Shown here: in pieces, positions 48,348-57,414 of the stretch
Layout: every line of letters begins with the position of its first letter
How positions within the stretch are numbered: position 1 is the stretch's first letter
Assembly (NCBI GenBank): GCA_001423545.1
Contig: LMOK01000001.1
Location: 496,001-560,000 of the forward strand
DNA: 64,000 bases
Origin: Orlajensenia sp001423545
Lineage (GTDB): Bacteria; Actinomycetota; Actinomycetes; Actinomycetales; Microbacteriaceae
Direction of reading: 5' to 3'
Notes under the pieces: generated by a model
The model's input: only the letters and a program-made list of their open reading frames with translations
Database searches by the model: none
What the model was told of the DNA's origin: nothing
Program-made: the position numbers and the translations under genes

Positions 48348-50128
48348 CAGGACTCCTTCCCGTTCTTCGAGATATCGCCGGTGGCCGACGGTGCTGATGC
48401 TGCGGACGTGGCGGGCTTCGACCCGCCGGAGGCGTCGAGCGCTGCAGCCTCGGCGGCCTTGCGCTCGGCGATGGTCTGGCGCTTGGCAGCCTCGCGCGAG
48501 CTGCTGGCGGCCTTGGCCGCCGTCAGCTGCGCGGAGGTGCGGAACTCGGCGCGGCCACGGTAGACGGCGCCGAGGGCCGACGGGTCGAGGCCCGAGAGCG
48601 GGTGACCGCTCGAGAAGAACCGGGTCTGCGCGAGCAGCTGGAGCATCGGGTGCGTGAACAGCACCACGATGATGACGTCGATCACCGTGGTGATACCGAG
48701 CGTCACGGCGAAGCCCTTGACGCTGCCGACGGCGATCACGAACAGCACGATCGCCGCGAGCAGGTTGGTCGCCTTGGAGGCGTACACGGTGCGGAGCGCC
48801 CGCTTCCAGCCCGCCTCGACGGCGGAGCCGAGCACACGACCGTCGCGCAGCTCGTCGCGCACGCGCTCGAAGTAGACGATGAAGGAGTCCGCGGTGAAGC
48901 CGATGGCCACGATGATGCCGGCGATGCCGGCGAGCGACAGCCGGTAGCCCTGGTACCACGACAGGATGCAGAGCGTGAGGTAGGTGATGATTCCGGCCAC
49001 GATCAGCGACACGATCGTGACGGTGCCGAGCAGACGGTACTGGAACAGGGAGTAGCCGAACACGAGCAGGAGGCCGATGAGACCGGCGATGAGGCCGCTC
49101 AACAGCTGGGAGGAGCCGAGGGTCGCCGTGATGGTCTCGGAGGACTGCACGGTGAAGCTGATCGGCAGCGCACCGAACTTCAGCTGGTCGGCGAGGGCCT
49201 TCGACGACTCCTGGTCGAAGTTGCCCGAGATGGAGGGCTTGCCGTCGGTGATGACGCCGTTCATGGTCGGTGCCGAGAGCACCTGTCCGTCGATGACGAA
49301 GGCGAACTGGTTGAGCGGCGGCGTGGCGGTCAGGCCGTAGAGGCGCTGGCTGACCTCGCCGAAGTCCTTGGTGCCCTGATCGTTGAAGGTGAGGTTGACG
49401 ACCCAGCGACCGGTGGATGCACCCTGCTGGTTCGTCTCCTGGCCGTTGGTGGCGTCGTTGATGTCGGCGCCGTCGACCTCGACCGGGCCGAGCAGGTACT
49501 TCACCGTCCCGGTGGTGTCGCAGGTCACGAGGGGGACGTCGGCGGGTGCCGCGTTCGTCGTGGCCGCCTCATCGGACGAGCAGGTGAACGCGTCGTACTC
49601 GGCCTGCAGTGCCGGCGTGATCCAGTTGGTGTCCGAGCCGTTGGTCGGGCTCACCGTGGGTGTGGCGCGCAGCGACTCGGTCGGTGACGGCGTGGGAGAC
49701 GCGCTGGCGTCGCCGCCGACGGAGGAATCCGACGGAGCGCCCGCGAGCAGCACCGGACGCAGCTCGAGCTTGGCCGACGACTGGATGCGGTTCTTCGTCT
49801 CCTCGTCGAGCTTTCCGGGGATCGCGACGACGATGTTGCTGCCGCCCTGCGTGCTGATCTCGGCCTCGCTGACGCCGGAGGCGTCGACGCGCTGGCGGAT
49901 GATCGATACAGCCTGGGTGAGCTGCTCATCGGTGACCGTCTGCCCCGTCTCGAGCTTGGGCGCGAGGATGATCTGCGTTCCGCCCTCGAGGTCGAGCGCG
50001 AGCTTGGGGGTCCAGGACCCTCCGCCCCACAGCACGGCCGCGGTGTTGATCACGACGAGGGCGACGACGATCGCTCCGAGCCACGAGAGGGAACGCCACG
50101 CCTTCTTGACGGGTGTCGACTTTGCCAC
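48347..50128 (-). CDS. secD: Protein translocase subunit SecD
   Basis: 593 aa, GTG start. N-terminal helix (about 14-34), LALDLEGGTQIILAP, a large periplasm-side P1 domain containing a Ser/Thr/Pro-rich insertion (about 130-160, SPTPSPTESLRATPTVSP), then five helices with GIIVAIGFTADSFIVYFERV. An Ala-rich cytoplasmic tail follows the last helix. Partner of SecF and YajC; the yajC-secD-secF order is standard. Confidence 0.97.
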   Translation of the reverse strand: MAKSTPVKKAWRSLSWLGAIVVALVVINTAAVLWGGGSWTPKLALDLEGGTQIILAPKLETGQTVTDEQLTQAVSIIRQRVDASGVSEAEISTQGGSNIVVAIPGKLDEETKNRIQSSAKLELRPVLLAGAPSDSSVGGDASASPTPSPTESLRATPTVSPTNGSDTNWITPALQAEYDAFTCSSDEAATTNAAPADVPLVTCDTTGTVKYLLGPVEVDGADINDATNGQETNQQGASTGRWVVNLTFNDQGTKDFGEVSQRLYGLTATPPLNQFAFVIDGQVLSAPTMNGVITDGKPSISGNFDQESSKALADQLKFGALPISFTVQSSETITATLGSSQLLSGLIAGLIGLLLVFGYSLFQYRLLGTVTIVSLIVAGIITYLTLCILSWYQGYRLSLAGIAGIIVAIGFTADSFIVYFERVRDELRDGRVLGSAVEAGWKRALRTVYASKATNLLAAIVLFVIAVGSVKGFAVTLGITTVIDVIIVVLFTHPMLQLLAQTRFFSSGHPLSGLDPSALGAVYRGRAEFRTSAQLTAAKAASSSREAAKRQTIAERKAAEAAALDASGGSKPATSAASAPSATGDISKNGKES

Positions 50129-50152
50129 CGAGGGAACTCAGCTTTCTACGCG

Positions 50153-50182
50153 CGCACTCGCGCCGCCATCGGCGCGAGTGCG
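50153..50182 (-). other. Perfect 12-bp hairpin between yajC and secD
   Basis: Arms CGCACTCGCGCC and GGCGCGAGTGCG with a 6-nt loop, lying 25 nt before the secD GTG and 16 nt after yajC. No T-tract follows on the minus strand. It may be a partial terminator, an RNA-stability element that sets the yajC:secDF ratio, or a regulatory hairpin. Confidence 0.6.
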
Positions 50183-50198
50183 AAGGGGAGGGAGGGTG

Positions 50199-50615
50199 TC
50201 AGTCGTTCGACTTCTTCGGGTCTTGCCCGTCGACGTCGATGTCTCCGACGACCGTGTTGTCGGTGTTGGCCGACTCGTCGATGCGCTCACCGAACTCGGG
50301 CTCGGTGGAGAGCTCGTCGTGCGGCGCGTCGACGGCGGTCGACTCCGTGCCGACGGCCGGCGTGACGACGCGGGCGACGGTCTGGCGGTGAACGGTCAGG
50401 ACTGTACCCGGGGTGGTCTCGAGGAGCACCTCGTTCTCCTCTTCATCGATGGAGAGGATGGTGCCGAAGACGCCGAAGTTGGTCATGACCTTGGCGCCGG
50501 GGACGATCGTGGACTGCAGGTTCGCCTGGTCCTTCGAGCGCTTGCGGCTGTTGCGGAACATGAAGAAGATGAGCAGCGCCAGGACGGCGAGCATGATGAG
50601 TGTGATGGGATCCAA
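50199..50615 (-). CDS. yajC: Preprotein translocase subunit YajC
   Basis: 138 aa. TTG start (MDPITLIMLAVLALLIFFMFRNSRK read in two parts), one N-terminal helix (about 4-20), basic stretch, then the YajC cytoplasmic domain with VPGAKVMTNFGVFGTI and an acidic C-terminal tail longer than in E. coli. GGAAGG lies about 10 nt upstream. Accessory to SecDF. Confidence 0.93.
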   Translation of the reverse strand: MDPITLIMLAVLALLIFFMFRNSRKRSKDQANLQSTIVPGAKVMTNFGVFGTILSIDEEENEVLLETTPGTVLTVHRQTVARVVTPAVGTESTAVDAPHDELSTEPEFGERIDESANTDNTVVGDIDVDGQDPKKSND

Positions 50616-50687
50616 CGGGGAAAGCCTTCCGGAATGGGCCCCTCAACCACGCCCGTCTGGCGCGGGATACAACATGGGCCAAGTGGA

Positions 50688-50693
50688 ATTATA
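50688..50693 (-). promoter_or_regulatory. Consensus -10 of the yajC-secDF operon
   Basis: A perfect TATAAT on the minus strand overlapping the ruvB stop codon, 72 nt before yajC; unusually AT-rich for this sequence. No good -35 at 16-18 nt. Predicted start near 50681. Confidence 0.6.
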
Positions 50694-51738
50694 GGTCATC
50701 GAGTGTGAGGCCCACTCCCGGCTGCCTGAGCCCGAAGTGACGCCATCCCTCCGGAGTCGCCATGCGGCCTCGGGGAGTGCGGGTGATGAGCCCGATGCGC
50801 ACCAGGAACGGCTCGACGACGGCCTCGATGGTCTCGGCCTCCTCGCCGACAGACACGGCGAGGGTGTTGAGGCCGACGGGTCCGCCGCCGAAGCGCTCGA
50901 GCATCGTCGTCATGACCTGCCGGTCGAGGCGGTCGAGCCCGAGGGAGTCGACCTCGTAGAGATCGAGGGCCGCACGCACCGATGCGACATCGGCTCGCGC
51001 CATCTCGGAGCCGTCGGTGGGCCGGCCGTGCACGAGCGTGTAGTCGCGCACACGACGGAGCAGGCGGTTCGCGATGCGGGGCGTGCCCCGGCAGCGGCCG
51101 GCGATCTCGGCGATGGCGTCGCGATCGATGCGCAGGTCGAGCAGCCTGGCGGCGCGTTCCAGCACCTGCTCGAGCTCGGAGTCGGCGTAGAACTCGAGGT
51201 GGGCCGTGAAACCGAAGCGGTCGCGCAGCGGGTTGGGCAGCAGCCCCGAGCGCGTGGTGGCACCCACGAGGGTGAACGGCGCGAGATCGAGGGGAACGGA
51301 TGTCGCTCCTGCACCCTTGCCCACCATGATGTCGATGCGGAAGTCCTCCATGGCGAGGTAGAGCATCTCCTCGGCCGAGCGCGCCATGCGATGGATCTCG
51401 TCGATGAACAGCACCTCGCCCGGAACGAGCGAGCTCAGCACCGCGGCCAGGTCTCCGGCGTGCTGGATGGCCGGACCGCTCGACATGCGCAGGGGACGAC
51501 CGGCCTCGTGCGCCACGATCATGGCGAGAGTGGTCTTGCCGAGGCCGGGAGGGCCTGCCAACAGGATGTGGTCGGGGGTGCGCTGCTGCATCGTCGCCGC
51601 CGTGAGGAGCAGCTGCAGCTGGCCGCGCACCTTGGTCTGCCCGACGAACTCGCCCAGCGAGCGCGGACGCAGGGCGCCCTCGAAGGCGAGCTCGGATTCG
51701 CTCTCGAGTTCGGGGTTGGTGAGATCGAGATCCGTCAT
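50689..51738 (-). CDS. ruvB: Holliday junction branch migration helicase RuvB
   Basis: 349 aa AAA+ motor. Walker A GPPGLGKT at 62-69, Walker B LFIDEIHRM, sensor GATTRSGLLPNPLRDRFG, arginine region and winged-helix C-terminus (LRQPG, GLITRTPRGRMATPEGW). ATGA overlap with ruvA. The stop codon lies within the yajC -10. Confidence 0.98.
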   Translation of the reverse strand: MTDLDLTNPELESESELAFEGALRPRSLGEFVGQTKVRGQLQLLLTAATMQQRTPDHILLAGPPGLGKTTLAMIVAHEAGRPLRMSSGPAIQHAGDLAAVLSSLVPGEVLFIDEIHRMARSAEEMLYLAMEDFRIDIMVGKGAGATSVPLDLAPFTLVGATTRSGLLPNPLRDRFGFTAHLEFYADSELEQVLERAARLLDLRIDRDAIAEIAGRCRGTPRIANRLLRRVRDYTLVHGRPTDGSEMARADVASVRAALDLYEVDSLGLDRLDRQVMTTMLERFGGGPVGLNTLAVSVGEEAETIEAVVEPFLVRIGLITRTPRGRMATPEGWRHFGLRQPGVGLTLDDL

Positions 51739-52349
51739 GATCGGCTTCCGCTCTGGGTGGCCGGGCCGAGGCGGGACAGGGCCTGGCGCAGCGCGACGGG
51801 GACGGTGATGTCGGGCATCTCGCCGATGATCTCCTCGACGGCCGTCGCGGCGACGCGCTCCGACCACCCGAGGCCGACGAGGGCGGCGATGACGCTCTCC
51901 CCCGTGCTCGATACGGGCACGGATGCCGGAGCCGGGGCGGCCCCCGGCGCGACGAGCAGCTTGCCGGTCAGCGAGAGCACGATGAGCTTCGCGGTCTTGG
52001 GCCCGATTCCGCTGACCTTGCGGAACGCCGCGTCGTCTTCGGTGTCCACGGCGCGGGCGATCTGGTCGGGGGTGAGCGCGGCGAGCACGCCCAGCGCCGA
52101 CTTCGGGCCGACGCCCGTCACGCCCATGAGCACCTCGAAGACGCTGAGTTCCTCGCCCGTCGGGAAACCGAACAGGGTGAGCGAGTCTTCACGCACCACG
52201 AGGGTGGTGAGCAGTCGAGCCTCGTCGCCGATGCGCACGGACAGGGCGGCGGCGGGCGTGGTGAGGACCGAGAAGCCGACTCCCCCGACCTCGAGGACGA
52301 CAGTGCCGCCGAGGGCCGAGAGGACTGTGCCGCGAAGGGAGGAGATCAC
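51735..52349 (-). CDS. ruvA: Holliday junction DNA-binding protein RuvA
   Basis: 204 aa, GTG start overlapping ruvC as GTGA. OB fold (MISSLRGTVLSALGGTVVLEVGGVGF in two segments), two helix-hairpin-helix motifs (VTGVGPKSALGVLAAL and VSGIGPKTAKLIVLSL) and the small C-terminal RuvB-binding domain (ALVGLGWSERVAATAVEEI) after an Ala/Pro linker. Confidence 0.97.
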   Translation of the reverse strand: MISSLRGTVLSALGGTVVLEVGGVGFSVLTTPAAALSVRIGDEARLLTTLVVREDSLTLFGFPTGEELSVFEVLMGVTGVGPKSALGVLAALTPDQIARAVDTEDDAAFRKVSGIGPKTAKLIVLSLTGKLLVAPGAAPAPASVPVSSTGESVIAALVGLGWSERVAATAVEEIIGEMPDITVPVALRQALSRLGPATQSGSRS

Positions 52350-52927
52350 CGACTCAGCCTACGGGCGCCTGCCGACGCCGAGGCGCTGCGCTCTGCGGCG
52401 CGCCATGCCTCCTGTGCCGGCGTGAGGGCGCCGCCGCCTGCCGGCGCCCCGGGCGTTCCGGAACGCCAGGCGTGGCAGAGCGCCAACGCCAGGGCGTCAG
52501 CGGCATCCGCCGGCTTCGGAACGGCGTCCAGCCCGAGGATGCGGGCGACCATGGCTCCCACCTGCGCCTTGTCGGCGCGGCCGTAGCCCGTGATGGCCGC
52601 CTTCACCTCACTCGGCGTGTGCAGCGACACCGGCAGGGCGCGCTTGGCCGCAAGGTACATGGCGACTCCGGAGATCTGGGCCGTGCCCATGATCGTCGAG
52701 ACGTCGCTGCGGGCGAAGACCCGCTCCAGTGCGACCGTCTGCGGTCGGTGCTCGTCGAGGATCGCCTCGAGCCCGGCCGCGACATGGGCGAGCCTCTGCT
52801 CGATCGGCAGCTCGGGCGACGAGCGGATGACCACCACGTCGACGAGCTTCGCCGTGCGGTCCGGCGCCACATCGATGACGCCGACACCGCACCGGGTCAG
52901 GCCGGGGTCGACGCCGAGCACCCGCAC
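52346..52927 (-). CDS. ruvC: Crossover junction endodeoxyribonuclease RuvC
   Basis: 193 aa, GTG start. Catalytic acidic residues: Asp7 (VLGVDPGLTRCG), Glu in VALERVFAR, and the Asp pair in PADAADALALALCH. C-terminal extension of about 30 residues, Gly/Ala-rich. Six nt after yebC. Resolves junctions moved by RuvAB. Confidence 0.97.
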   Translation of the reverse strand: MRVLGVDPGLTRCGVGVIDVAPDRTAKLVDVVVIRSSPELPIEQRLAHVAAGLEAILDEHRPQTVALERVFARSDVSTIMGTAQISGVAMYLAAKRALPVSLHTPSEVKAAITGYGRADKAQVGAMVARILGLDAVPKPADAADALALALCHAWRSGTPGAPAGGGALTPAQEAWRAAERSASASAGARRLSR

Positions 52928-52933
52928 GGCGGG

Positions 52934-53695
52934 TTACTCGTCTGCTTCGAGTTCGGCCTGCGCCTCGGCGCTCAGGTCGAGGTTCGTGTAGATGTTCTGC
53001 ACGTCGTCCGAGTCCTCGAGGGCGTCGATGAGGCGGAACACCTTGCGGGCGGTCTCGGCGTCGACCTCGATCTTGAGGCTCGGAACGAAGGCCACGTCGG
53101 CGGAGTCGTAGTCGATCCCGGCATCCTGCAGCGCCGTGCGCACGGCGACCATCTGCGACGGGTCGGTGAGGATCTCGAAGGTCTCGCCCTCGTCCGTCAC
53201 CTCTTCCGCACCGGCCTCGAGCACGGCCATGAGCACGTCGTCCTCGGTGAGGCCGTCGGCGTGGGCGACGACGATGAGGCCCTTGCGGTGGAAGTTGTAA
53301 GCGACGCTGCCCGGGTCGCCCATGGTGCCGCCGTTACGGCTGACGGCGGTGCGCACGTCGGCTGCGGCGCGGTTCTTGTTGTCGGTGAGGCACTCGATGA
53401 GCATCGCGACGCCGTTCGGGGCGTAGCCCTCGTACATGATCGTCGTGTAGTCGACCGCCTCGCCGGTGAGGCCGGCACCGCGCTTGACCGCGCGGTTGAT
53501 GTTGTCGATCGGGACCGACGTCTTCTTCGCCTTCTGGATGGCGTCGACGAGCGTGGGGTTGCCCGCCAGATCGGCACCGCCCATCTTGGCGGCGACCTCG
53601 ATATTCTTGATCAACTTGGCGAACGACTTGGCGCGACGCGAGTCGATGATCGCCTTCTTGTGCTTGGTCGTTGCCCACTTGGAATGCCCTGACAT
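52934..53695 (-). CDS. yebC: YebC/PmpR family regulatory protein
   Basis: 253 aa. It starts MSGHSKWATTKHKKAIIDSR; other family marks are MYEGYAPNGVAMLIECLTDN and NGGTMGDPGSVAYNF. Known members act as DNA-binding regulators or as translation factors that help at polyproline stalls, similar to EF-P in this window. TAGAAT lies 7 nt before the ATG, so the message may start at or next to the start codon. Confidence 0.97.
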   Translation of the reverse strand: MSGHSKWATTKHKKAIIDSRRAKSFAKLIKNIEVAAKMGGADLAGNPTLVDAIQKAKKTSVPIDNINRAVKRGAGLTGEAVDYTTIMYEGYAPNGVAMLIECLTDNKNRAAADVRTAVSRNGGTMGDPGSVAYNFHRKGLIVVAHADGLTEDDVLMAVLEAGAEEVTDEGETFEILTDPSQMVAVRTALQDAGIDYDSADVAFVPSLKIEVDAETARKVFRLIDALEDSDDVQNIYTNLDLSAEAQAELEADE

Positions 53696-53779
53696 GCCTT
53701 CGATTCTACCCATCGCGAGTGCTGCCGGGTGTCAGGCGCGAGGGAAGGCCGACCAGTCATCCCGCTCGGCCGCCGCTGG

Positions 53780-54328
53780 TCAGGCGATCAGCTTGCGGAG
53801 CGTGCGCAGGTTGCGGTTCGTCGTCGTCGAGCGGTACCTCACCTTGCCCGCGATCTTCGAGAACGCACTGTCGACACCGACATCGCGGCGGTTGTGCCAG
53901 TAGATGACGTGTTTCCCGGGGGCGATCACGTCGTCGGCGGGGTCGAGGTCGGCGCCGAGTTCCGTCAGTTCCGCGAGTACAGCGTCATCGGAGCCGAACA
54001 GCACGTACGGGTGCCAGCCGTCACGCGCGGCATCGAAAGGGAACGCCTCGACGACGGCCGCCAGGTCGGCGAGGCCGACCAGCACGATCCACGCGTCGTA
54101 GCCGAAGCGCTCCCGAAGCGCCGTCTCGATCGCCGCCTTCAGCGCAGCGGCGTCACTCGCAGCGGCATCCGTCGTCCCGGAATCGAAGCGCACGTTGCCA
54201 CTGGCCAGAACGGTCTTCACCTCGGTGAACCCGAGAGTGCGGAACAGCTCGGCCAGGTCGACCGAGAGGATCTTCACCCCGTTGACGTTGATGCCGCGCA
54301 GCAGCGCGACGTATCTCTTCGCAGCCAT
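53780..54328 (-). CDS. DUF1697 domain-containing protein
   Basis: 182 aa. It starts AAKRYVALLRGINVNGVKIL, with TVLASGNVRFDSG and PGKHVIYWHNRRDVGVDSAFSK, the DUF1697 pattern. Cytoplasmic, function not known. I used the ATG at 54328; an in-frame ATG 18 nt upstream is the alternative. It follows pdxT by 46 nt and precedes yebC. Confidence 0.88.
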   Translation of the reverse strand: MAAKRYVALLRGINVNGVKILSVDLAELFRTLGFTEVKTVLASGNVRFDSGTTDAAASDAAALKAAIETALRERFGYDAWIVLVGLADLAAVVEAFPFDAARDGWHPYVLFGSDDAVLAELTELGADLDPADDVIAPGKHVIYWHNRRDVGVDSAFSKIAGKVRYRSTTTNRNLRTLRKLIA

Positions 54329-54374
54329 GGGCTCATCATGCCCCACGGCACCGACGCCGGCTGCGGCGGCCGAG

Positions 54375-54983
54375 TCAGGCCGCCGCGCGCACCTTGCCGA
54401 GGAAGTACTCGTGGATGCGGTAGTCGCCCGTCACCTCGGGGTGGAACGAGGTGCCGAGGAGGTTGTCCTGCTCGACGGCGACGCAGCGGCCGTCCTCCAG
54501 CGTGGCGAGAGCGGTCGCAGCCGGCCCCACCGATTCGACGATGGGGGCGCGGATGAAGACGGCGTGCATGGGCTCTCCCCCGAGCACGGGCACGTCGAGG
54601 TCGGTCTCGAACGAATGCGTCTGCGAGCCGAAGGCGTTGCGGCGCACCGAGACGTCGAGGCCGCCGAGGCTCTCCTGGCCCCGGATGCCGTCGAGCACGG
54701 TGTCCGCCAGCATGATGAGCCCGGCGCAGGTGCCGTAGACCGGCAGCCCGCCGCGGATGGCGGCGCGCAGAGGCTCGGCGAGTCCGAAGGTACGCGCGAG
54801 CTTGTCCATGACGCTGGACTCGCCGCCCGGGATCACGAGGCCGTCGACGGCCGCGAGCTCCTCGGGGCGACGCACGAGAGTGACGTCGGCCCCGAGGATG
54901 CGGAGGACCTGGGCGTGCTCGCGGAAGTCGCCCTGCAGGGCGAGCACGCCGACCCGCGGTGTGGCGACCTGAGGTGCTACCAC
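54375..54983 (-). CDS. pdxT: Pyridoxal 5'-phosphate synthase glutaminase subunit
   Basis: 202 aa class I glutaminase that feeds ammonia to PdxS. Nucleophile Cys86 in YGTCAGLIML, His181 and Glu183 in SFHPEVTGD, and the GGESSVM oxyanion loop. GTG start; the first 7 nt overlap the pdxS stop. Confidence 0.97.
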   Translation of the reverse strand: MVAPQVATPRVGVLALQGDFREHAQVLRILGADVTLVRRPEELAAVDGLVIPGGESSVMDKLARTFGLAEPLRAAIRGGLPVYGTCAGLIMLADTVLDGIRGQESLGGLDVSVRRNAFGSQTHSFETDLDVPVLGGEPMHAVFIRAPIVESVGPAATALATLEDGRCVAVEQDNLLGTSFHPEVTGDYRIHEYFLGKVRAAA

Positions 54984-55879
54984 CCGCGCTCGGCGAGGCG
55001 GTGCGGAGCTGCGAGGTCGGAGACGTTGATGCCGACCATCGCCTCGCCGAGCCCGCGCGAGACCTCGGCGATGACGGCGGGGTCGTCGTGGAACGTCGTG
55101 GCCTTGACCACGGCCGCCGCACGCTGGGCGGGGTTGCCCGACTTGAAGATGCCGGATCCGACGAACACGCCGTCGGCACCGAGCTGCATCATCATGGCCG
55201 CGTCGGCCGGAGTCGCGACGCCGCCGGCGGTGAACAGCACGACGGGGAGCTTGCCGGTCTCGGCGACCTCGACGACGAGGTCGTAGGGAGCCTGCAGCTC
55301 CTTGGCCGCGACGTACAGCTCGTCCTTCGACATCGACGACAGCGCGGCGATCTCGCTCTTGATCTTGCGGATGTGCTTGGTCGCCTCGGAGACGTCGCCG
55401 GTGCCGGCCTCGCCCTTCGAGCGGATCATGGCAGCGCCCTCGTTGATGCGGCGGAGAGCCTCACCCAGGTTGGTCGCACCGCAGACGAAGGGGACGTTGA
55501 AGCCCCACTTGTCGATGTGGTTCACGTAGTCGGCGGGGCTCAGAACCTCGGACTCGTCGATGTAGTCGACGTCGAGCGCCTGCAGCACCTGCGCCTCGAC
55601 GAAGTGACCGATGCGGGCCTTCGCCATCACGGGGATGGAGACCTCGGCGATGATCGCCTCGATGAGGTCGGGGTCGCTCATGCGTGCGACGCCACCCTGC
55701 GAACGGATGTCTGCGGGAACGCGCTCGAGCGCCATGACGGCGACGGCGCCGGCATCCTCGGCGATACGGGCCTGCTCGGGGGTGACGACGTCCATGATGA
55801 CGCCGCCCTTCAGCATCTCGGCGAGTCCGCGCTTGACGCGGCTCGAACCGAAGTGCTGGGAGGAAGTGCTATCGGTCAT
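54977..55879 (-). CDS. pdxS: Pyridoxal 5'-phosphate synthase lyase subunit
   Basis: 300 aa TIM barrel forming a dodecamer; builds PLP from ribose 5-phosphate, glyceraldehyde 3-phosphate and ammonia. Asp30 (GGVIMDVV), the Schiff-base Lys87 (VMAKARIGH) and Lys155 (IRSKGEAGTGDV) are present. Among the most conserved proteins here. TACACT sits 8 nt before the ATG, leaving almost no leader. Confidence 0.98.
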   Translation of the reverse strand: MTDSTSSQHFGSSRVKRGLAEMLKGGVIMDVVTPEQARIAEDAGAVAVMALERVPADIRSQGGVARMSDPDLIEAIIAEVSIPVMAKARIGHFVEAQVLQALDVDYIDESEVLSPADYVNHIDKWGFNVPFVCGATNLGEALRRINEGAAMIRSKGEAGTGDVSEATKHIRKIKSEIAALSSMSKDELYVAAKELQAPYDLVVEVAETGKLPVVLFTAGGVATPADAAMMMQLGADGVFVGSGIFKSGNPAQRAAAVVKATTFHDDPAVIAEVSRGLGEAMVGINVSDLAAPHRLAERGW

Positions 55880-55957
55880 GAACGCCAAGTGTATTAGCCC
55901 GGCGGGGGTCTTCGAGACGCAGGTCGTCTCGCGCTGACTTCGGGGTGGGACAATCTG
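55880..55957. promoter_or_regulatory. Divergent promoter region between pdxS and pdxY
   Basis: 78 nt. Leftward -10 candidate TACACT at 55888-55893. Rightward, GGGGTGGGA precedes the pdxY ATG as ribosome-binding site. De novo and salvage routes to PLP diverge from here, so shared control is plausible. No MocR/PdxR gene is adjacent. Confidence 0.4.
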
Positions 55958-56812
55958 ATGGTGAAGATCCTCTCGATTCAGTCCGCTGTCGCCTACGGCC
56001 ACGTCGGGAACTCGGCCGCCGTGTTCCCGCTCCAGCGCATCGGGGTGGAGGTGCTCCCCGTCTACACGGTCACCTTCTCCAACCACACCGGCTACGGAGC
56101 CTGGCGTGGTCCGCTCATCAGCCCCGACGACGTCGCCGCCGTGATCACCGGCATCGAGGAACGCGGAGTGTTCCCCGCGATCGACGTCGTGCTCTCCGGC
56201 TACCAGGGCGGAGCGGGCATCGGAGACGTCATCATCGACGCCGTCGCGCGCATCAAGGCCGCCAACCCCGCGGCGATCTACTCCTGCGACCCCGTAATGG
56301 GCAACGCGAAGTCGGGATGCTTCGTCGCGCCCGAGATCCCCGTGCTGCTGCGCGAGAGGGTCGTGCCCGTCGCCGACATCATCACGCCCAACCAGTTCGA
56401 GCTCGGCTACCTCACCGGCACCGAGCCCGACAGTCTCGAGTCGACTCTCGCGTCCGTCGATCTCGCCCGTGCGATGGGCCCCAGCACGGTGCTCGTGACC
56501 AGCGTCGAGCGCCCCGATCGCGAGGAGGGCACCATCGAGATGCTCGCCGTCGACGACCGAGGCGCCTGGATCGTGCAGACGCCGCTGCTCCCGATGAAGG
56601 CGAACGGCTCAGGCGACGTCACCGCTGCACTGTTCACCGCTCACTACGCGCGTTCCGGTGACGCGGCCGACGCCCTCGCCCGCACGGCGTCGAGCGTCTT
56701 CGACCTACTCTCCCGCACCCACGAGTCCGGTGAGCGCGAACTGCAGCTCGTCGAGTCGCAGGAGGCCTACGCTCACCCGCGGATGCAGTTCGCAGCCCGG
56801 CAGGTGCGCTGA
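55958..56812 (+). CDS. pdxY: Pyridoxal kinase
   Basis: 284 aa ribokinase-fold enzyme of vitamin B6 salvage. N-terminal ILSIQSAVAYGHVGNSAAVFP is the PdxK/PdxY signature; YSCDPVMGN, ITPNQFELGYLTG and the GSGD anion hole with catalytic Asp (KANGSGDVTAAL) follow. ATG start. Divergent from pdxST and convergent with the HIT gene. Confidence 0.96.
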   Translation: MVKILSIQSAVAYGHVGNSAAVFPLQRIGVEVLPVYTVTFSNHTGYGAWRGPLISPDDVAAVITGIEERGVFPAIDVVLSGYQGGAGIGDVIIDAVARIKAANPAAIYSCDPVMGNAKSGCFVAPEIPVLLRERVVPVADIITPNQFELGYLTGTEPDSLESTLASVDLARAMGPSTVLVTSVERPDREEGTIEMLAVDDRGAWIVQTPLLPMKANGSGDVTAALFTAHYARSGDAADALARTASSVFDLLSRTHESGERELQLVESQEAYAHPRMQFAARQVR

Positions 56813-56844
56813 GCGGATCCCGCCCAAGCGGCGCGCATCGGCGC

Positions 56845-57414
56845 TCAGGACGTCGGCGCAGCCTTCGGCCAGGCATCGGCTATGGCCTGCCGGGTCTCGC
56901 CCAGCAGGCGCGGGATGGCCTTCGTCTCGGCGATGATCGGGAAGAAGTTCGCGTCCGTCGCCCAGCGCGGCACGATGTGCTGGTGCAGGTGGTCGGCCAC
57001 GCCGGCCCCGGCGACCCGGCCCTGGTTCATGCCGATGTTGAAGCCGTCGCAGTTCGAGACCTGGCGCACGACGCGCATGGCGATCTGCGTCAGCTCGGCG
57101 ATCTCGGCGACCTCCTCCGGCGTCGCGTCGTCGTAGAGGGCGACGTGACGGTACGGGCAGACCAGCAGGTGGCCGCTGTTGTACGGGAACAGGTTCAGCA
57201 GCACGTAGGCGTGCTCGCCGCGTGCCACGATGAGGGCCGTGGCGTCGTCGAGCTTCGGGGCGGCGCAGAACGGGCAGTTCTCCTCGTGCGGCGTCGGCCC
57301 GCCCTCGATGTAGACCATCCGGTGCGGGGTCCACAGCCGTTGGAAGGCATCCGGAACCGCGGCGAAGTCCGCCGAGCTCTCCAGCCCGGCGAACCCGCTC
57401 TGCTCATCCGTCAT
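56845..57414 (-). CDS. HIT-family protein, probable Ap4A phosphorylase or hydrolase
   Basis: 189 aa. HIT motif DHLHQHIVPRW with His142, His144 and His146; an N-terminal CPFC (47-50) and LLNLFPYNSGHLLVCPYRH. This resembles the mycobacterial diadenosine tetraphosphate phosphorylase encoded directly after thrS. The ATG shares one base with the thrS stop (TGATG). Aminoacyl-tRNA synthetases make Ap4A, so coupling to thrS is sensible. Confidence 0.9.
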   Translation of the reverse strand: MTDEQSGFAGLESSADFAAVPDAFQRLWTPHRMVYIEGGPTPHEENCPFCAAPKLDDATALIVARGEHAYVLLNLFPYNSGHLLVCPYRHVALYDDATPEEVAEIAELTQIAMRVVRQVSNCDGFNIGMNQGRVAGAGVADHLHQHIVPRWATDANFFPIIAETKAIPRLLGETRQAIADAWPKAAPTS

